A stretch of 64,000 nt of DNA from Stenomitos frigidus ULC18 (GCF_003003795.1 NZ_PVWK01000099.1:1-64000); one strand, 5' to 3'; counted from the first letter of the stretch, positions 8,321-17,833 are shown. Numbers and translations are program-made. Notes: generated by a model from the sequence alone, not told the origin.

Positions 8321-10543
8321 TTAGACGCTGACTGCAAGTTTGCTCGCAGGTAAAACACGGCGAATTTCGGCGATCGTGGTTACACCTGTCGTAACTTTGG
8401 CGATCGCGGCTTTGCGGAACGAATCAAACTCGCTCTCGTTTAAATAGTTTGTTAGCTCAGTCAGCGACCCTTCATAAATCAACTGACGGATCGTGGCGTC
8501 CACATGCAAAAGTTCAATAATGGCTTCCCGCCCTAAATAACCGGACTGGAAACAATGGGAGCAGCCTTTTCCCTGTCGCCACGCCTGCGGATTGGCGTCT
8601 ACCAGATCCAGACCCAGCGTACGTAAGTCGGTTTCTGTTGGGGTGTAGGGTTCCGCGCAATGTGGGCAAACACGACGTACCAGGCGTTGCGCGACCACAC
8701 CCAGCAGCGCATCACTAATCAAACCGGGATCAGGCCCCACATCCTTCAGCCGTGGAATGGCACCGATCGCATCATTCGTGTGCAGTGTTGTGAGTACCAA
8801 ATGTCCTGTTAGAGCCGCTCTCACAGCCGTTTCCGCCGTTTCACCATCCCGAATTTCACCCACCATGATAATGTCTGGATCTTGCCGCAGAATGGCTCGT
8901 AGCCCTGCTGGAAAGGTCATACCAGCGGTCTCATTCACCTGCGTTTGCGTGATGCAGGGGAGGATATATTCCACCGGATCTTCAACGGTGACAACATTGA
9001 CATGCTCTGTGGCGATCGTCTGCAAGCTGGTATACAACGTGCTAGTCTTCCCAGAGCCCGTCGGACCTGTGAAGATAATCATGCCTTGAGGCTGCTGTAA
9101 CCAACTTTTGTAGAGTGCCAGTGCCCGTTCGGTAAAGCCCAATTCATCCATTTGAGAGAATGGATTTTGTCGGGGCAGCAGGCGAATCACGGCTTTTTCA
9201 CCCCCGACACATGGCAACGTACTCACCCGTAAATCTAGATCCAGGTTGGCTGCTGTTGCTGAGGTGTACTGTTCACTAATGCGGGCATCTTGAGGGCGAC
9301 GGCTCTCGGAAATGTCCATATCGGCCATGACTTTGAGCGCCACGATCGTGCGCCGACTAACGTCCAGTGGCAGCATGGTGACATCGCGCAAAATACCATC
9401 AATGCGGTAGCGTACCCGTAAGCCTTCTGTGGTTGGTTCGAGGTGGATATCGCTGACACGATTGCGAACTGCACTGGCAAGCAGTACTTTGATTTGAGCA
9501 ATTTGGTTGTCAGCTTGCGACAGATGGTATTCTGCCGCTTCGGTAATGTTTTCGGGCTCTGATCCGGTCAGCGGGACGGTCGCCACAGTTGTTTGCACCT
9601 CTACGCTCTCATCAACGTGAGCCGCATCCCATTCGCCAAGCAACCGTCCGCCAGAAGGTTGCAACTGAGTCTTGCTGGCTGCTGGCTGCAAAGGTTTGGT
9701 TTGAGACTTGCGTTTTTGGGTCTTGGGTCGCGATCGCTGGTCGATCGCGACCTTCAGCAGCGGTACCTGAAGAAAAAGCACCCAAAAAAGGTACAGGTAC
9801 TTTTGTGCCAATAAGTGCTGAAACAGCGTTTCGACTGGGGAAGGCTGCGGCTGCGCTGTTGGTGTCTTCGCTGTTGGTGTTTTAAGACTGAAGTCTGTAA
9901 CTGGAGGAAGCGGTGATGCTTGGGTGACTGGAACGCGCGGTCGCAGTTTGAGAGTTGCTTGCGGTTGGGTTGCTTGCGGTTGGTTTCTCTGCGGTGGTTT
10001 AAGTGCAGCAACGGTTTGCTTCTGGGGGCGCGATCGGGGATTGGGTTTGGCTGCAACTTTGCTTTTCTGGGTTGGCTGCAGCGGTCGGTTTGCAGGCAGC
10101 GTTGGAACAGGCAGGAGGTCAGGCTCGCTATCCGGAGTTTGGTTGGGAGCAACCTTACCTGGCAAAGGGCTCTTGGGTGTTTCTGTTACAGGCGGTCGCG
10201 CTGGCGCTGCAGCGGATGGGAATCGCGTTGACGGAATCGACGATCGCGGCGTGGGAGTCGTCGCTGCTTCATCGTCGTCATCAGGAGATGAATCCGGATC
10301 GACTGCCGACAATGGCTGAGCTGAAGGTGCTGTTGGATTGTTTCGAGTGGGTTGCCGATCCGACTGGGTTGTTTTTTTGCCGCACAGACGAGACAGATCT
10401 TGAGTACTGCGCCCTTCAATGCGGAGATAGCAGGTGGCATTGTAGTCACCCGTTTCTTGCGCTGAGATTTGAAGCGCGATCGCAAGCAGCACCGTCTGTA
10501 TAACCGTGCCCGTGACAATCATGAAGCGAAGGAATCTCAGCAT
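8321..10543 (-). CDS. GspE/PilB-family secretion ATPase with membrane-anchored N-terminus
   Basis: The C-terminal half is a complete type II secretion/type IV pilus assembly ATPase: Walker A GPTGSGKTSTLY (about residue 490), Asp box and Walker B DPDIIMVGEIRD, His box LTTLHTNDA, and a tetracysteine zinc site (VCPHC, GCSHC). The N-terminal half is unusual. It begins with a hydrophobic helix (MIVTGTVIQTVLLAIAL), continues with about 200 Pro/Gln/Lys-rich residues, then has a second hydrophobic segment (YLYLFWVLFLQVPLLKVAI), and lacks the MshEN domain that usually binds the inner-membrane platform. The frame can extend to a TTG at 10594, but that codon sits in a dispersed repeat, so ATG 10543 is preferred. 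No pilus genes adjoin it, so its partner machine is unknown. Confidence 0.85.
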   Translation of the reverse strand: MLRFLRFMIVTGTVIQTVLLAIALQISAQETGDYNATCYLRIEGRSTQDLSRLCGKKTTQSDRQPTRNNPTAPSAQPLSAVDPDSSPDDDDEAATTPTPRSSIPSTRFPSAAAPARPPVTETPKSPLPGKVAPNQTPDSEPDLLPVPTLPANRPLQPTQKSKVAAKPNPRSRPQKQTVAALKPPQRNQPQATQPQATLKLRPRVPVTQASPLPPVTDFSLKTPTAKTPTAQPQPSPVETLFQHLLAQKYLYLFWVLFLQVPLLKVAIDQRSRPKTQKRKSQTKPLQPAASKTQLQPSGGRLLGEWDAAHVDESVEVQTTVATVPLTGSEPENITEAAEYHLSQADNQIAQIKVLLASAVRNRVSDIHLEPTTEGLRVRYRIDGILRDVTMLPLDVSRRTIVALKVMADMDISESRRPQDARISEQYTSATAANLDLDLRVSTLPCVGGEKAVIRLLPRQNPFSQMDELGFTERALALYKSWLQQPQGMIIFTGPTGSGKTSTLYTSLQTIATEHVNVVTVEDPVEYILPCITQTQVNETAGMTFPAGLRAILRQDPDIIMVGEIRDGETAETAVRAALTGHLVLTTLHTNDAIGAIPRLKDVGPDPGLISDALLGVVAQRLVRRVCPHCAEPYTPTETDLRTLGLDLVDANPQAWRQGKGCSHCFQSGYLGREAIIELLHVDATIRQLIYEGSLTELTNYLNESEFDSFRKAAIAKVTTGVTTIAEIRRVLPASKLAVSV

Positions 10544-10576
10544 TAGACCATGAAAAGGCTCAATGAAAACTGACAC

Positions 10577-10595
10577 AGAAACCGGATTTCTCAAT
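10577..10595. repeat. Dispersed repeat AGAAACCGGATTTCTCAAT
   Basis: A short inverted-repeat element, nearly identical to one at 15782, sits directly upstream of the GspE-like gene. The two copies bracket the helicase region. Confidence 0.6.
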
Positions 10596-10771
10596 CGAGG
10601 TCAGAACCAGGTTACTTGATGAAACGATCGACTCACTCATTCTGACAAGTCCAAAATCCGGTTGCTTGACATTGAGCAACTAAGGGATCTGACTTTTCAG
10701 ACTACCAGAACAACATTAAATCTAAGTAAGCGCGTGAACACGGATTCAGCAGAGTATTTTTGTAGAAAGAA

Positions 10772-11632
10772 TTAAAGCGGGCTTTTGGTTCTAACCTGGT
10801 CATAGAGAGTCTCCATTGCTTCAAAGAACGAGTTTTCGCGCCTCCAAAAGGCAGGGAAATCACCTTGCTTCTTGATGGGAATGCCAGCTACCAGGGTTTG
10901 AGGCAGCGGATCGATCGTCTGCGGGAGGCGTTTGGCACCATGCCAGAAGTCGCGCAAATGGTCGATCGCTTCAGGCGGCAAAGTGACAGGTCGCGTGTGA
11001 TAAGACGCTGTGACGTGAGGGGGACGTTGCGCCAGTTGCAGCTCAGCGGCAAGTGCCTGCCCTAACGGCGATTTAGCGAGTTCTTTGTGTAAGTCCTCTC
11101 GCGACAAACCCCGCAACTCAAACAGCAAAAACGGATCGCGATCGAGTGCCGCCGCCACCAGGTAATAAACACCTGCAACGTGTTTACAGGGATTGCCCCA
11201 ATCCGGGCAGGAGCATGTAGTAGAAAAGTCTTTTTTCCCACCCGGAAGAAAGTTCAACCCCAGCGTTTTGAAGGAGTCTTCGATGTTGTCGGGAATTTCG
11301 TTGAGCAGTAAGCGAGAGATGAGACTGGCTCTGGAGGCGATCAAGGCGATCGCGGCTGCCCATTTTGCGGCACTAATGGGATGAAACTCGATCGTGGTGA
11401 TATAAAGCGGCTCTTTATAAACGCCAAAATAAGGATTCACGGAACCTCGCACGGTCGCAGAAACAACACCGTCCTTAATCTTAAAGCTAGTGACTTTGCC
11501 GTTGTTCGCATAAGAACGCCCGCGACTTAACCGACCCTCATCGGAAAATTGTTCCAACGCTTCAATGAACTTTTTGCCCCACCAGGTACGACTGAACTTA
11601 CTCATAAAGTTACTCATCAAAGAATTTTTCAA
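10772..11632 (-). CDS. SWIM zinc finger protein
   Basis: The 286-residue protein carries a SWIM zinc finger, CSCPDWGNPCKHVAGV (around residues 142-157), which gives the CxC...CxH ligands. SWIM proteins of this kind are commonly encoded beside a SNF2 helicase in bacteria and are thought to work with it on DNA or protein. The helicase here is upstream on the same strand, separated only by a Uma2-type nuclease gene. The N-terminal half (WWGKKFIEALEQF, RGRSYANNGKV) is typical of the family. Function in detail is not known. Confidence 0.85.
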   Translation of the reverse strand: MKNSLMSNFMSKFSRTWWGKKFIEALEQFSDEGRLSRGRSYANNGKVTSFKIKDGVVSATVRGSVNPYFGVYKEPLYITTIEFHPISAAKWAAAIALIASRASLISRLLLNEIPDNIEDSFKTLGLNFLPGGKKDFSTTCSCPDWGNPCKHVAGVYYLVAAALDRDPFLLFELRGLSREDLHKELAKSPLGQALAAELQLAQRPPHVTASYHTRPVTLPPEAIDHLRDFWHGAKRLPQTIDPLPQTLVAGIPIKKQGDFPAFWRRENSFFEAMETLYDQVRTKSPL

Positions 11633-11648
11633 TAGAGCCTAGATGACA

Positions 11649-12272
11649 TTATTGCAATGCTTCTCTAATTGCAGATCGGAAGGCAATGATGGCATCTAAC
11701 GGTTCAGGGGATTGCACATGAGTTGCCAGCAATGCTAAGTCTAAATTGGGTAGAAACTCGCTGTGATCGCTCTGTTCATACCCGTTTGATCGCAGGTGAT
11801 AAATTACAAAACCACCTCTTTGCCAAAACCAAACTTCGGGGACATCTAGACCCTGATAAATGTCCAGTTTATTAATACCGCCGTCAGTCTGCACGACCTC
11901 AACGGCGATATCAGGAAACTCTTTATCGGTCTCCACACAAAAGGAAACATCTGGCTCGGCTCCTCGACGCTTCGCCTCTCGTCTAAACGTGGTTGATCCC
12001 AAGCCATAAAAACGCGTTCGGGTTTCTTCAAAATAAATTCTTAGTAATCCCGAAATATTGTCCTTGCTAACTTCGTGTTTGCGTCCCGGCATAGTGATTT
12101 CAAGTGTACCCTCAAGGTAGTGAACCCGAAAACCGGGAAAGTCATCGCCGAGATCAGCCAAGAACGCTTCGTATGCCTGCCAGCTCACATCGGCAATGGT
12201 GTACTGCTGATCAGTTGCATCCGAAATTAAGTCGGGATGTTCTTTAAGTTTGTCAATCAAATTAAGATTCAT
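11649..12272 (-). CDS. Uma2-family putative endonuclease (DUF820)
   Basis: Belongs to the Uma2 family, which has a PD-(D/E)XK nuclease fold and is hugely expanded in cyanobacteria. Visible core: EPDVSFCVE (catalytic Asp), DIAVEVVQTDGG (catalytic Glu in EV) and INKLDIYQGLDVPEVWFW (Lys and hydrophobic strand). The 207-residue length is normal. It lies between the SWIM gene (16 bases away) and the SNF2 helicase gene on the same strand, so the three may be co-transcribed. The biological role of Uma2 proteins is not established. Confidence 0.88.
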   Translation of the reverse strand: MNLNLIDKLKEHPDLISDATDQQYTIADVSWQAYEAFLADLGDDFPGFRVHYLEGTLEITMPGRKHEVSKDNISGLLRIYFEETRTRFYGLGSTTFRREAKRRGAEPDVSFCVETDKEFPDIAVEVVQTDGGINKLDIYQGLDVPEVWFWQRGGFVIYHLRSNGYEQSDHSEFLPNLDLALLATHVQSPEPLDAIIAFRSAIREALQ

Positions 12273-12362
12273 TGCTTCTGCCGCGTCGTCTTTTTACTGT
12301 AGCGAATTACTGAGGACTTACCAAACAATTGACTAGAGTGGAAACTAAACAGGGCTTCCATT

Positions 12363-15300
12363 TCATTCCAGAATCGCACTTTTATTTAGGGCAATCAGCT
12401 TCTTAAACGCGTTGCTATCTAGCTCTGTTAACCAGGATTCATCGGCACCCACGATCGAGCCTGCCAGCTTTTTCTTATCTTCAATCATTGCGTCGATGCG
12501 TTCTTCTAGTGTCCCCATTGCCACAAATTTGTGGACGAACACATTCCGCTTTTGACCAATCCGAAACGCGCGATCGGTAGCTTGATCTTCGACTGCTGGA
12601 TTCCACCAGCGATCGAAATGAAACACATGATTCGCTTTAGTGAGCGTAATGCCCACACCACCCGCCTTCAGTGACAACACAAAAATCGACGGTTCTGTTT
12701 CGGGGTCTTGAAACTCGGTGATCATCTGCTCTCGTTTCTTACGAGATGTGCTGCCAGACAGATAGTAGGTGTTGTAGTGACAGGCTTGCCGCAGATATTT
12801 TTCTAGAGCCTGACCCAGTTCATTAAATTGAGTGAAGATCAGCATACTTTCACCTTCTTCCATCGCTTCTTCGACCATTTCACTGAGGCGGGTGAGCTTG
12901 TGCGATCGCTCTGGTGTAAAGTTGCTGCCATCCTGAAGAAACTGCATGGGATGGTTACAAACCTGTTTGAGTTTGGTCAGCGTTGCCAGGATCAGACCTT
13001 TGCGTTGAATGCCTTCTAATTCGTTAATCTTTGCTTCGACATCTTTGACCACCGCTTCGTAGAGAGAAGCCTGTTCTTTGGTGAGATTGCAAAAGAGCTT
13101 TTGCTCTACTTTATCTGGTAAGTCTTTGATGATGGATTGATCGGTTTTAACGCGCCGCAAAATAAATGGTTCCACCAGTTTTTTCAGTGTAGCGGATTGG
13201 CGTGGATCATTGTTTTTTTGAATCGGCAATTCAAAGTTACGGCGAAATTGAGTTTGATTGCCCAGATAACCCGGATTGAGAAAATTAAAGATCGACCAGA
13301 GATCCAATAAACGGTTTTCGATCGGTGTTCCTGTCAACGCTAACCGATGCGGCGCATTCAATTTCAGAATGGCTTTCGTTAGGGCAGCTTTGGGATTTTT
13401 GATGTTTTGCGCTTCATCCAGCACAATGCGATGCCATTTGATTTCATCCAACAGCTTGGCATCCAGTCTTGCTAAGGCGAAGGATGTGATCAACAAATCA
13501 TTTTCGCGGCAGGCTTGCTTGAAGGCTTTGCTCTCTTTGGCCCGTTCCGTACCGTGATGGACGATCGCCTTTAGCTGTGGTGCGAATTTTTGGATTTCGT
13601 GATGCCAGTTGCCGACCACTGAAGTTGGCGCGATCAGTAAGGTCGGTGGCAGATGAGTCTGTCCAGCTTGTTGCATCAACTCCCGCTCCTGAAGCAGTCG
13701 AGCGATGACCTGAATCGTTTTACCCAAGCCCATATCATCAGCAAGGCAGCCGTTTAAACCCAGCTGTTCCAGATAGTGCAACCAGGACACACCGCGTTTT
13801 TGATAGTCTCGCAGATTGCCCTGCAGGTGCTGGGGATTATCGACAGGTTGCAGTTGGCTCTTGTCACCCAGCTTCTCCAGCATCTCGGCTAGATTGCTAG
13901 AGCGATCGACCTGCAACTCCAGGTTCTCATCGTCGCTGGCAGTGAGCTTGAGGAAGTCCAGCAGGCTCAGTTCTGGGTTCTCTTGCTGCTGTGTTTTCCA
14001 GAACTCCAGCATTTGTCGCATTTTGGCCTGATCCAGTTCCAACCACTGTCCCCGGAACTGGACGAGAGGCGTTTTGGCGCTGACCAGTTGGTTCCATTCC
14101 TGCTCGTTGACAGGCTCGCCGCCAATCGCCAGTTCGTACTGGTACTCCACCAAACTCTCAAACGAGAAGTATTGCTTCGCCTTGTCTTCGCCACCTGTCA
14201 GCGATTTACCTTTGGCTTTGAGCCGGACTTTGGCCCGTTGCCGTCCCTGCGGTGTCCACCAGGCAGGCACGATCACCTTGTAGCCAGCATTCTCCAGCAC
14301 CCAGGCAGACTCTTTCAGAAACGTAAAGGCCGATTCCAGATCCAGCGTGATGCCAACGGGTTGATCGGTTTCCAAGCCTTGCCACAGCGCCGGATAGATG
14401 CGAGCCGCATAGCCCAAATTCATCAGCAAATGTTGTTCAAACTCCTGCCCCATTTGCTTCTGGACTTGCTTTTGCTGTGGCGATCGCATCCGCCAGTAGT
14501 CTTGCAGCGACACGCGCAGGGATGGATCGCTCTTGGGCGCAACTTGAAACTGAAGTTCCCAGGGGTCGTCTGGGTTCGCTGGATCTTGCAGCTTGAAGCA
14601 CAGGTAGAACGGTTGATCGGACTGGGTTCGCACAATGCGATCGCGCCACGCCTGCCATTGCTTGTACTCTTCCAGGCTCGTTGCTGTCGTCCAGGGCTTG
14701 CCAGGATGCAAACAACTATAGAGAAGGGAATCAAAAATGGTCTTTTCGAACGCTTGCGTGGTGGGCGTATGAGTCAGCAGATCGGTCAACAAACATTCAG
14801 AAAAGTGACGCAGAAGAGTCGCGCGATCGTAGAACTCTGGCGTCTCACGCGGTTCTGCCACACCAGCCACACAGACCAACGGCATGTAGTCCACATACTG
14901 CTGAATGGTGGCGTCGTACTCTTCACCAATGAACTCCCAGCCAGGATAGATTTCAAAGTTGCCTGTGGGTGTTGCCACCGAGACATCAATGGTTTGAGTC
15001 GCAGCCGTTTGTGTTTTTGACTTTGCCGCCGATCTCGCTGTCCGTCGAGTAGTGGTGGTGGTAGTGGCTTTAGTTCGTTTGCCAGCAGTTGCCGATGGGG
15101 AAGCGATCGCCTCATCAACTGCTTTCGTCGTGCGCTTAGTCCTGGATGCTTTCGGAGCCTCTAACTCCCGGTAGATCAGCGCGGGAATGTACTGATCTTT
15201 GAAGATGATGCGTTTAAGCGCCTGCGTGTAGTGAAACCAGAACAGCAGATCAGACCCCAGTTGAATGTCTGCCAGGTTATGCAGCGCCAGAAAGTGTAAC

Positions 15301-15704
15301 TCGTTGATCAGAGTAACAACGTTATTAACAAAGCCGCCCGTTTTGGCTGATGCCACCGTTTGATAGCAATCGATCTGCCAGTACTGCAACTCAAAGGTTT
15401 CTGGTAATTCTGCTTCTAAATAGCGAGAGAGCTCCAACGAGGGCAACGGTTGATTATCAACGGTAGGCAACAAGAAAAATTGTGGCGAAATCAAGTCCTG
15501 AAGTTTGCGGTAAGTCGGTGGTTGAATGCCTAATTCTTTAGTGAGCCACTCAGCTAAATCAGCCGCAGCAATGTGTCGCGGATGTCGCTGAGTGGGCTTC
15601 CGAGATTGCTTTCGTTCTGTCGTTTCAACCCACAGGTAGAAGGCTCCATTCTGGATAAAAGCCTCTTCCGTTTGAGGAATCCAGGTGCCGTGAAGAATTT
15701 GCAT
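12363..15704 (-). CDS. SNF2-family DEAD/DEAH-box helicase
   Basis: A 1113-residue ATP-dependent DNA translocase of the bacterial SNF2 (HepA-like) group. Order: a long N-terminal SNF2-associated region, interrupted at about 185-240 by a basic Lys/Thr/Ala-rich linker; Walker A DDMGLGKTIQ (about 655-664); DEAQ box (about 760); LTGTPIENRL; and the C-terminal helicase half with SLKAGGVGITLTKANHVFH and DQATDRAFRIGQ, which is motif VI. It heads a probable operon with Uma2 and SWIM genes. Such helicase/SWIM pairs are widespread in cyanobacteria; remodelling of transcription or replication complexes is a reasonable inference, not shown. Confidence 0.93.
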   Translation of the reverse strand: MQILHGTWIPQTEEAFIQNGAFYLWVETTERKQSRKPTQRHPRHIAAADLAEWLTKELGIQPPTYRKLQDLISPQFFLLPTVDNQPLPSLELSRYLEAELPETFELQYWQIDCYQTVASAKTGGFVNNVVTLINELHFLALHNLADIQLGSDLLFWFHYTQALKRIIFKDQYIPALIYRELEAPKASRTKRTTKAVDEAIASPSATAGKRTKATTTTTTRRTARSAAKSKTQTAATQTIDVSVATPTGNFEIYPGWEFIGEEYDATIQQYVDYMPLVCVAGVAEPRETPEFYDRATLLRHFSECLLTDLLTHTPTTQAFEKTIFDSLLYSCLHPGKPWTTATSLEEYKQWQAWRDRIVRTQSDQPFYLCFKLQDPANPDDPWELQFQVAPKSDPSLRVSLQDYWRMRSPQQKQVQKQMGQEFEQHLLMNLGYAARIYPALWQGLETDQPVGITLDLESAFTFLKESAWVLENAGYKVIVPAWWTPQGRQRAKVRLKAKGKSLTGGEDKAKQYFSFESLVEYQYELAIGGEPVNEQEWNQLVSAKTPLVQFRGQWLELDQAKMRQMLEFWKTQQQENPELSLLDFLKLTASDDENLELQVDRSSNLAEMLEKLGDKSQLQPVDNPQHLQGNLRDYQKRGVSWLHYLEQLGLNGCLADDMGLGKTIQVIARLLQERELMQQAGQTHLPPTLLIAPTSVVGNWHHEIQKFAPQLKAIVHHGTERAKESKAFKQACRENDLLITSFALARLDAKLLDEIKWHRIVLDEAQNIKNPKAALTKAILKLNAPHRLALTGTPIENRLLDLWSIFNFLNPGYLGNQTQFRRNFELPIQKNNDPRQSATLKKLVEPFILRRVKTDQSIIKDLPDKVEQKLFCNLTKEQASLYEAVVKDVEAKINELEGIQRKGLILATLTKLKQVCNHPMQFLQDGSNFTPERSHKLTRLSEMVEEAMEEGESMLIFTQFNELGQALEKYLRQACHYNTYYLSGSTSRKKREQMITEFQDPETEPSIFVLSLKAGGVGITLTKANHVFHFDRWWNPAVEDQATDRAFRIGQKRNVFVHKFVAMGTLEERIDAMIEDKKKLAGSIVGADESWLTELDSNAFKKLIALNKSAILE

Positions 15705-15781
15705 GGCCAGAACTCACTGACACGGTTACGTTTGCTTTTCAGCGTATCAGAAGTTTTGAGAAGCGCGATCGCCCAACCGCA

Positions 15782-15847
15782 AGAAACCGGGTTTCTCAAT
15801 CAATACGGTTATCTAAATGTCTCTAAGTCATCAGAATCCCGGTTTCT
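15782..15847. repeat. Dispersed inverted-repeat element with two copies of the AGAAACCGGG unit
   Basis: AGAAACCGGGTTTCT (15782-15796) and a reversed partner GAATCCCGGTTTCT (15834-15847) lie just upstream of the helicase gene. Directly after it the twelve-base unit CAGCCGGTAGAG occurs twice. The first unit also occurs at 10577. Confidence 0.6.
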
Positions 15848-15960
15848 GCGCAGCCGGTAGAGCTCCTGCTCAGCCGGTAGAGCGATCACCCCTCACCTCG
15901 CTCTGCGATCGCTCGTTATGATCAAGGCGTCGTCTTGACAATCTTCAGGAGTGAATCACT

Positions 15961-16131
15961 ATGCCTTCGATCACGATCGAGATTTCAGAAGACCAATTGC
16001 AAAAGCTACGAGCGCTGGCGCATGAACAAGGTCTATCTCCAGAAGCATTGTTGCGTGACCATCTTGAAGAGTGGCTCAGTGCTCCAAAAAGTAAGTTCGC
16101 AAGAGTCAGAGCGTCAAATTCAGAGCGTTAA
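15961..16131 (+). pseudogene. Truncated small antitoxin-like gene
   Basis: A 56-residue frame with a good Shine-Dalgarno sequence (AGGAG) starts MPSITIEISEDQLQKLRALA and continues through SPEALLRDHLEEWLSAP. This is the N-terminal part of a cyanobacterial antitoxin family that partners PIN-type toxins. From family knowledge the intact form continues with a Tyr/Leu-rich C-terminal tail; here the last 12 residues (KFARVRASNSER) do not resemble it, and no toxin gene follows. I read it as a 3'-truncated orphan. It may still make a short DNA-binding peptide. Confidence 0.55.
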
Positions 16132-16138
16132 ACACTAA

Positions 16139-16700
16139 TGTTGTCCTCCTAGCAAACCACTTGGACGCGCAAGCGACATCCTAGTCGGTGATTAGTAACC
16201 AGTTGTTAGAAAAAGCGATTCAGCCCGCCGTTGGAATCAGCTACGTAATAACGTTAAAGGTTAGTATCTTAACGGATCAGTATTTGGCAATCACGACGGA
16301 TAGATTGTGTTTTTAGCAAGTCTAATTTGCTACTTTGCTTCATCTCTTAAGCATGTCAAGCCAACCATTACAGTGCAGCAATTCCAAATCCAAAAAATCC
16401 GTGACCAGAAAATAATCACCTCTGCTTTTGAAATAGTACCCTTGTTCAAAATAATGCCGGAAATCTACATTTTTAGTTGAGCTTACTGCGTCAATTCTCA
16501 ATAAGCTGCTGGCGCAAGTCGCTGAAAGGGCTTCTTAGAGCCGAATTTGGAATTGTTGATTACAGTGTGTCTGTAGACCGAGCTAAAGGCTAAATGTTGA
16601 ACAATTAGTTTATGTGCACAAAAAATAGGACGGCCATATCTGATTTCTTTTGCATTACGTAGCCTCTCTAAAACACTGGCTAGAATGACACACTGAAGCC
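16139..16700. other. Gene-poor stretch, nothing recognised
   Basis: About 560 bases without a supported gene, more AT-rich than its surroundings. No RNA gene, terminator or repeat recognised. It probably carries the promoter of the coiled-coil membrane protein gene. Confidence 0.3.
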
Positions 16701-16721
16701 TATTTGCACTTACGTAAAGGT

Positions 16722-16898
16722 ATGAGGACTTACATTAACTTTATTCATGAATCAATTTCTTCAAGTGATGAAGAAGCCCACGCTCAAGCAGTAGCCTTAC
16801 TGGTTTTAGAAGGCTACTTTAGGGTCATGCAATGGTTTGCAGTGCAGAGATCTACCCATCGCCTTAGCTCTAAAGCTTATTGTCACATCAACTACTAG
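16722..16898 (+). CDS. Possible 58-residue hypothetical protein
   Basis: A short frame MRTYINFIHESISSSDEEAH onward ends 12 bases before the next gene. The closely spaced, same-strand position and the acidic and hydrophobic mixture make it possible, but no family is recognised and the Shine-Dalgarno sequence is weak (AAAGG very close to the ATG). It may be chance. Confidence 0.25.
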   Translation: MRTYINFIHESISSSDEEAHAQAVALLVLEGYFRVMQWFAVQRSTHRLSSKAYCHINY

Positions 16899-16910
16899 AG
16901 GGTACCTAGA

Positions 16911-17750
16911 ATGTCAGTCTCTCCACTGAAAAACCCAGTATTACCTGCTGCTGTACTTGCTAGTGCAGTGTTCTCCTCACTAACAGTGCCTCTAGCCGTC
17001 TTAGGTTCGGGGCCAGTCGATATCCAATTGAACCAGGAGCCTGTTTTCTCCGGAACCATCAAGGATTTTGCAGCACCCTACGTAGGAGTTGTCGGCATCC
17101 TGAGTATCGGAGCAGGCGTCGCTGGGGTTGCGATCGCTGGATGGCAGCAGTCATCCCGCAAATCTGGGCAAGTGGAAGCGAAACTCTCCAGCTTGCAACG
17201 AAAACTAGAAGCAAAGGAATTGCAACTCCAGGCTGCAATGCTATCAGAGCAACGACTAGAAGCATCTGGGCTAGACTTTTTTCTTGAAGATGAAACGCGA
17301 CCCGAAGCAGCACTACTAGCGACAGCGACCCCACCCAGAGTAAGTGTCACTCAAGCAAAAGCACCAGTTAATCAGACTCGCATCAGTCAGGCTCAGTCCC
17401 TTCAGCCTGCGATCGATCCAGAGCAAACTCAAGCAACAGCACAATCAGTGGTTTCTACTCTGGCTGCTGCCCAAGCCTTCTTAAGCTTTACCCGCTCTAA
17501 CGGCTCAATGTTGCCCAGCGATGACGGCCAGTTGATGGCGAAGAAATTGCCCGCTGCCAATACTAGTTTGCAAGAACTGCAAGATCAGCTTAAGCAAATC
17601 ATGTCTCAAGTGGAGACTCTCCGTTATTCGCTAGAGGCTGAACCTGTCGTCAAGCCTCAGCAGTCAACCTATACTGTCAACGCTACTGAGCATCTACATC
17701 ATCGACCAGCAGCGAAGTCACAATGGATCATGCAATCGATGGCGTCCTAA
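16911..17750 (+). CDS. Membrane protein with coiled coil, unknown function
   Basis: Not recognised as a named family. The 279-residue protein has an N-terminal hydrophobic segment that could be a signal anchor (PAAVLASAVFSSLTVPLAVLG), a second helix at about 58-80 (YVGVVGILSIGAGVAGVAIAGW), then a coiled coil at about 85-120 (VEAKLSSLQRKLEAKELQLQ) and a low-complexity Gln/Ala-rich region. A second short heptad stretch lies near the C-terminus (LQELQDQLKQIMSQVETLR). Likely plasma or thylakoid membrane protein with a soluble helical tail. Confidence 0.65.
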   Translation: MSVSPLKNPVLPAAVLASAVFSSLTVPLAVLGSGPVDIQLNQEPVFSGTIKDFAAPYVGVVGILSIGAGVAGVAIAGWQQSSRKSGQVEAKLSSLQRKLEAKELQLQAAMLSEQRLEASGLDFFLEDETRPEAALLATATPPRVSVTQAKAPVNQTRISQAQSLQPAIDPEQTQATAQSVVSTLAAAQAFLSFTRSNGSMLPSDDGQLMAKKLPAANTSLQELQDQLKQIMSQVETLRYSLEAEPVVKPQQSTYTVNATEHLHHRPAAKSQWIMQSMAS

Positions 17751-17796
17751 GCGGTTGATGAAAACGCCAAATTGTCTAAAATTTGGACTGCATGTA

Positions 17797-17833
17797 GGAG
17801 TCAGAGGGCAAGATCAGCAGTCCGCCTGACTCC
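17797..17833 (+). repeat. Hairpin with 8-bp stem after the coiled-coil protein gene
   Basis: GGAGTCAG and CTGACTCC form a perfect stem with a 21-base loop 46 bases after the stop. There is no T run, so it is only a possible terminator. Confidence 0.4.

Noticed and set aside
9924-10503. Several overlapping plus-strand frames opposite the Pro-rich part of the GspE-like gene
   Set aside because: Low-complexity antisense of a Pro/Gln-rich region; no Shine-Dalgarno sequence or family.
13983-15020. A 345-residue plus-strand open frame inside the SNF2 helicase gene
   Set aside because: It lies wholly antisense to a gene with full SNF2 motifs and shows no domain; an expected shadow of GC-rich codons.
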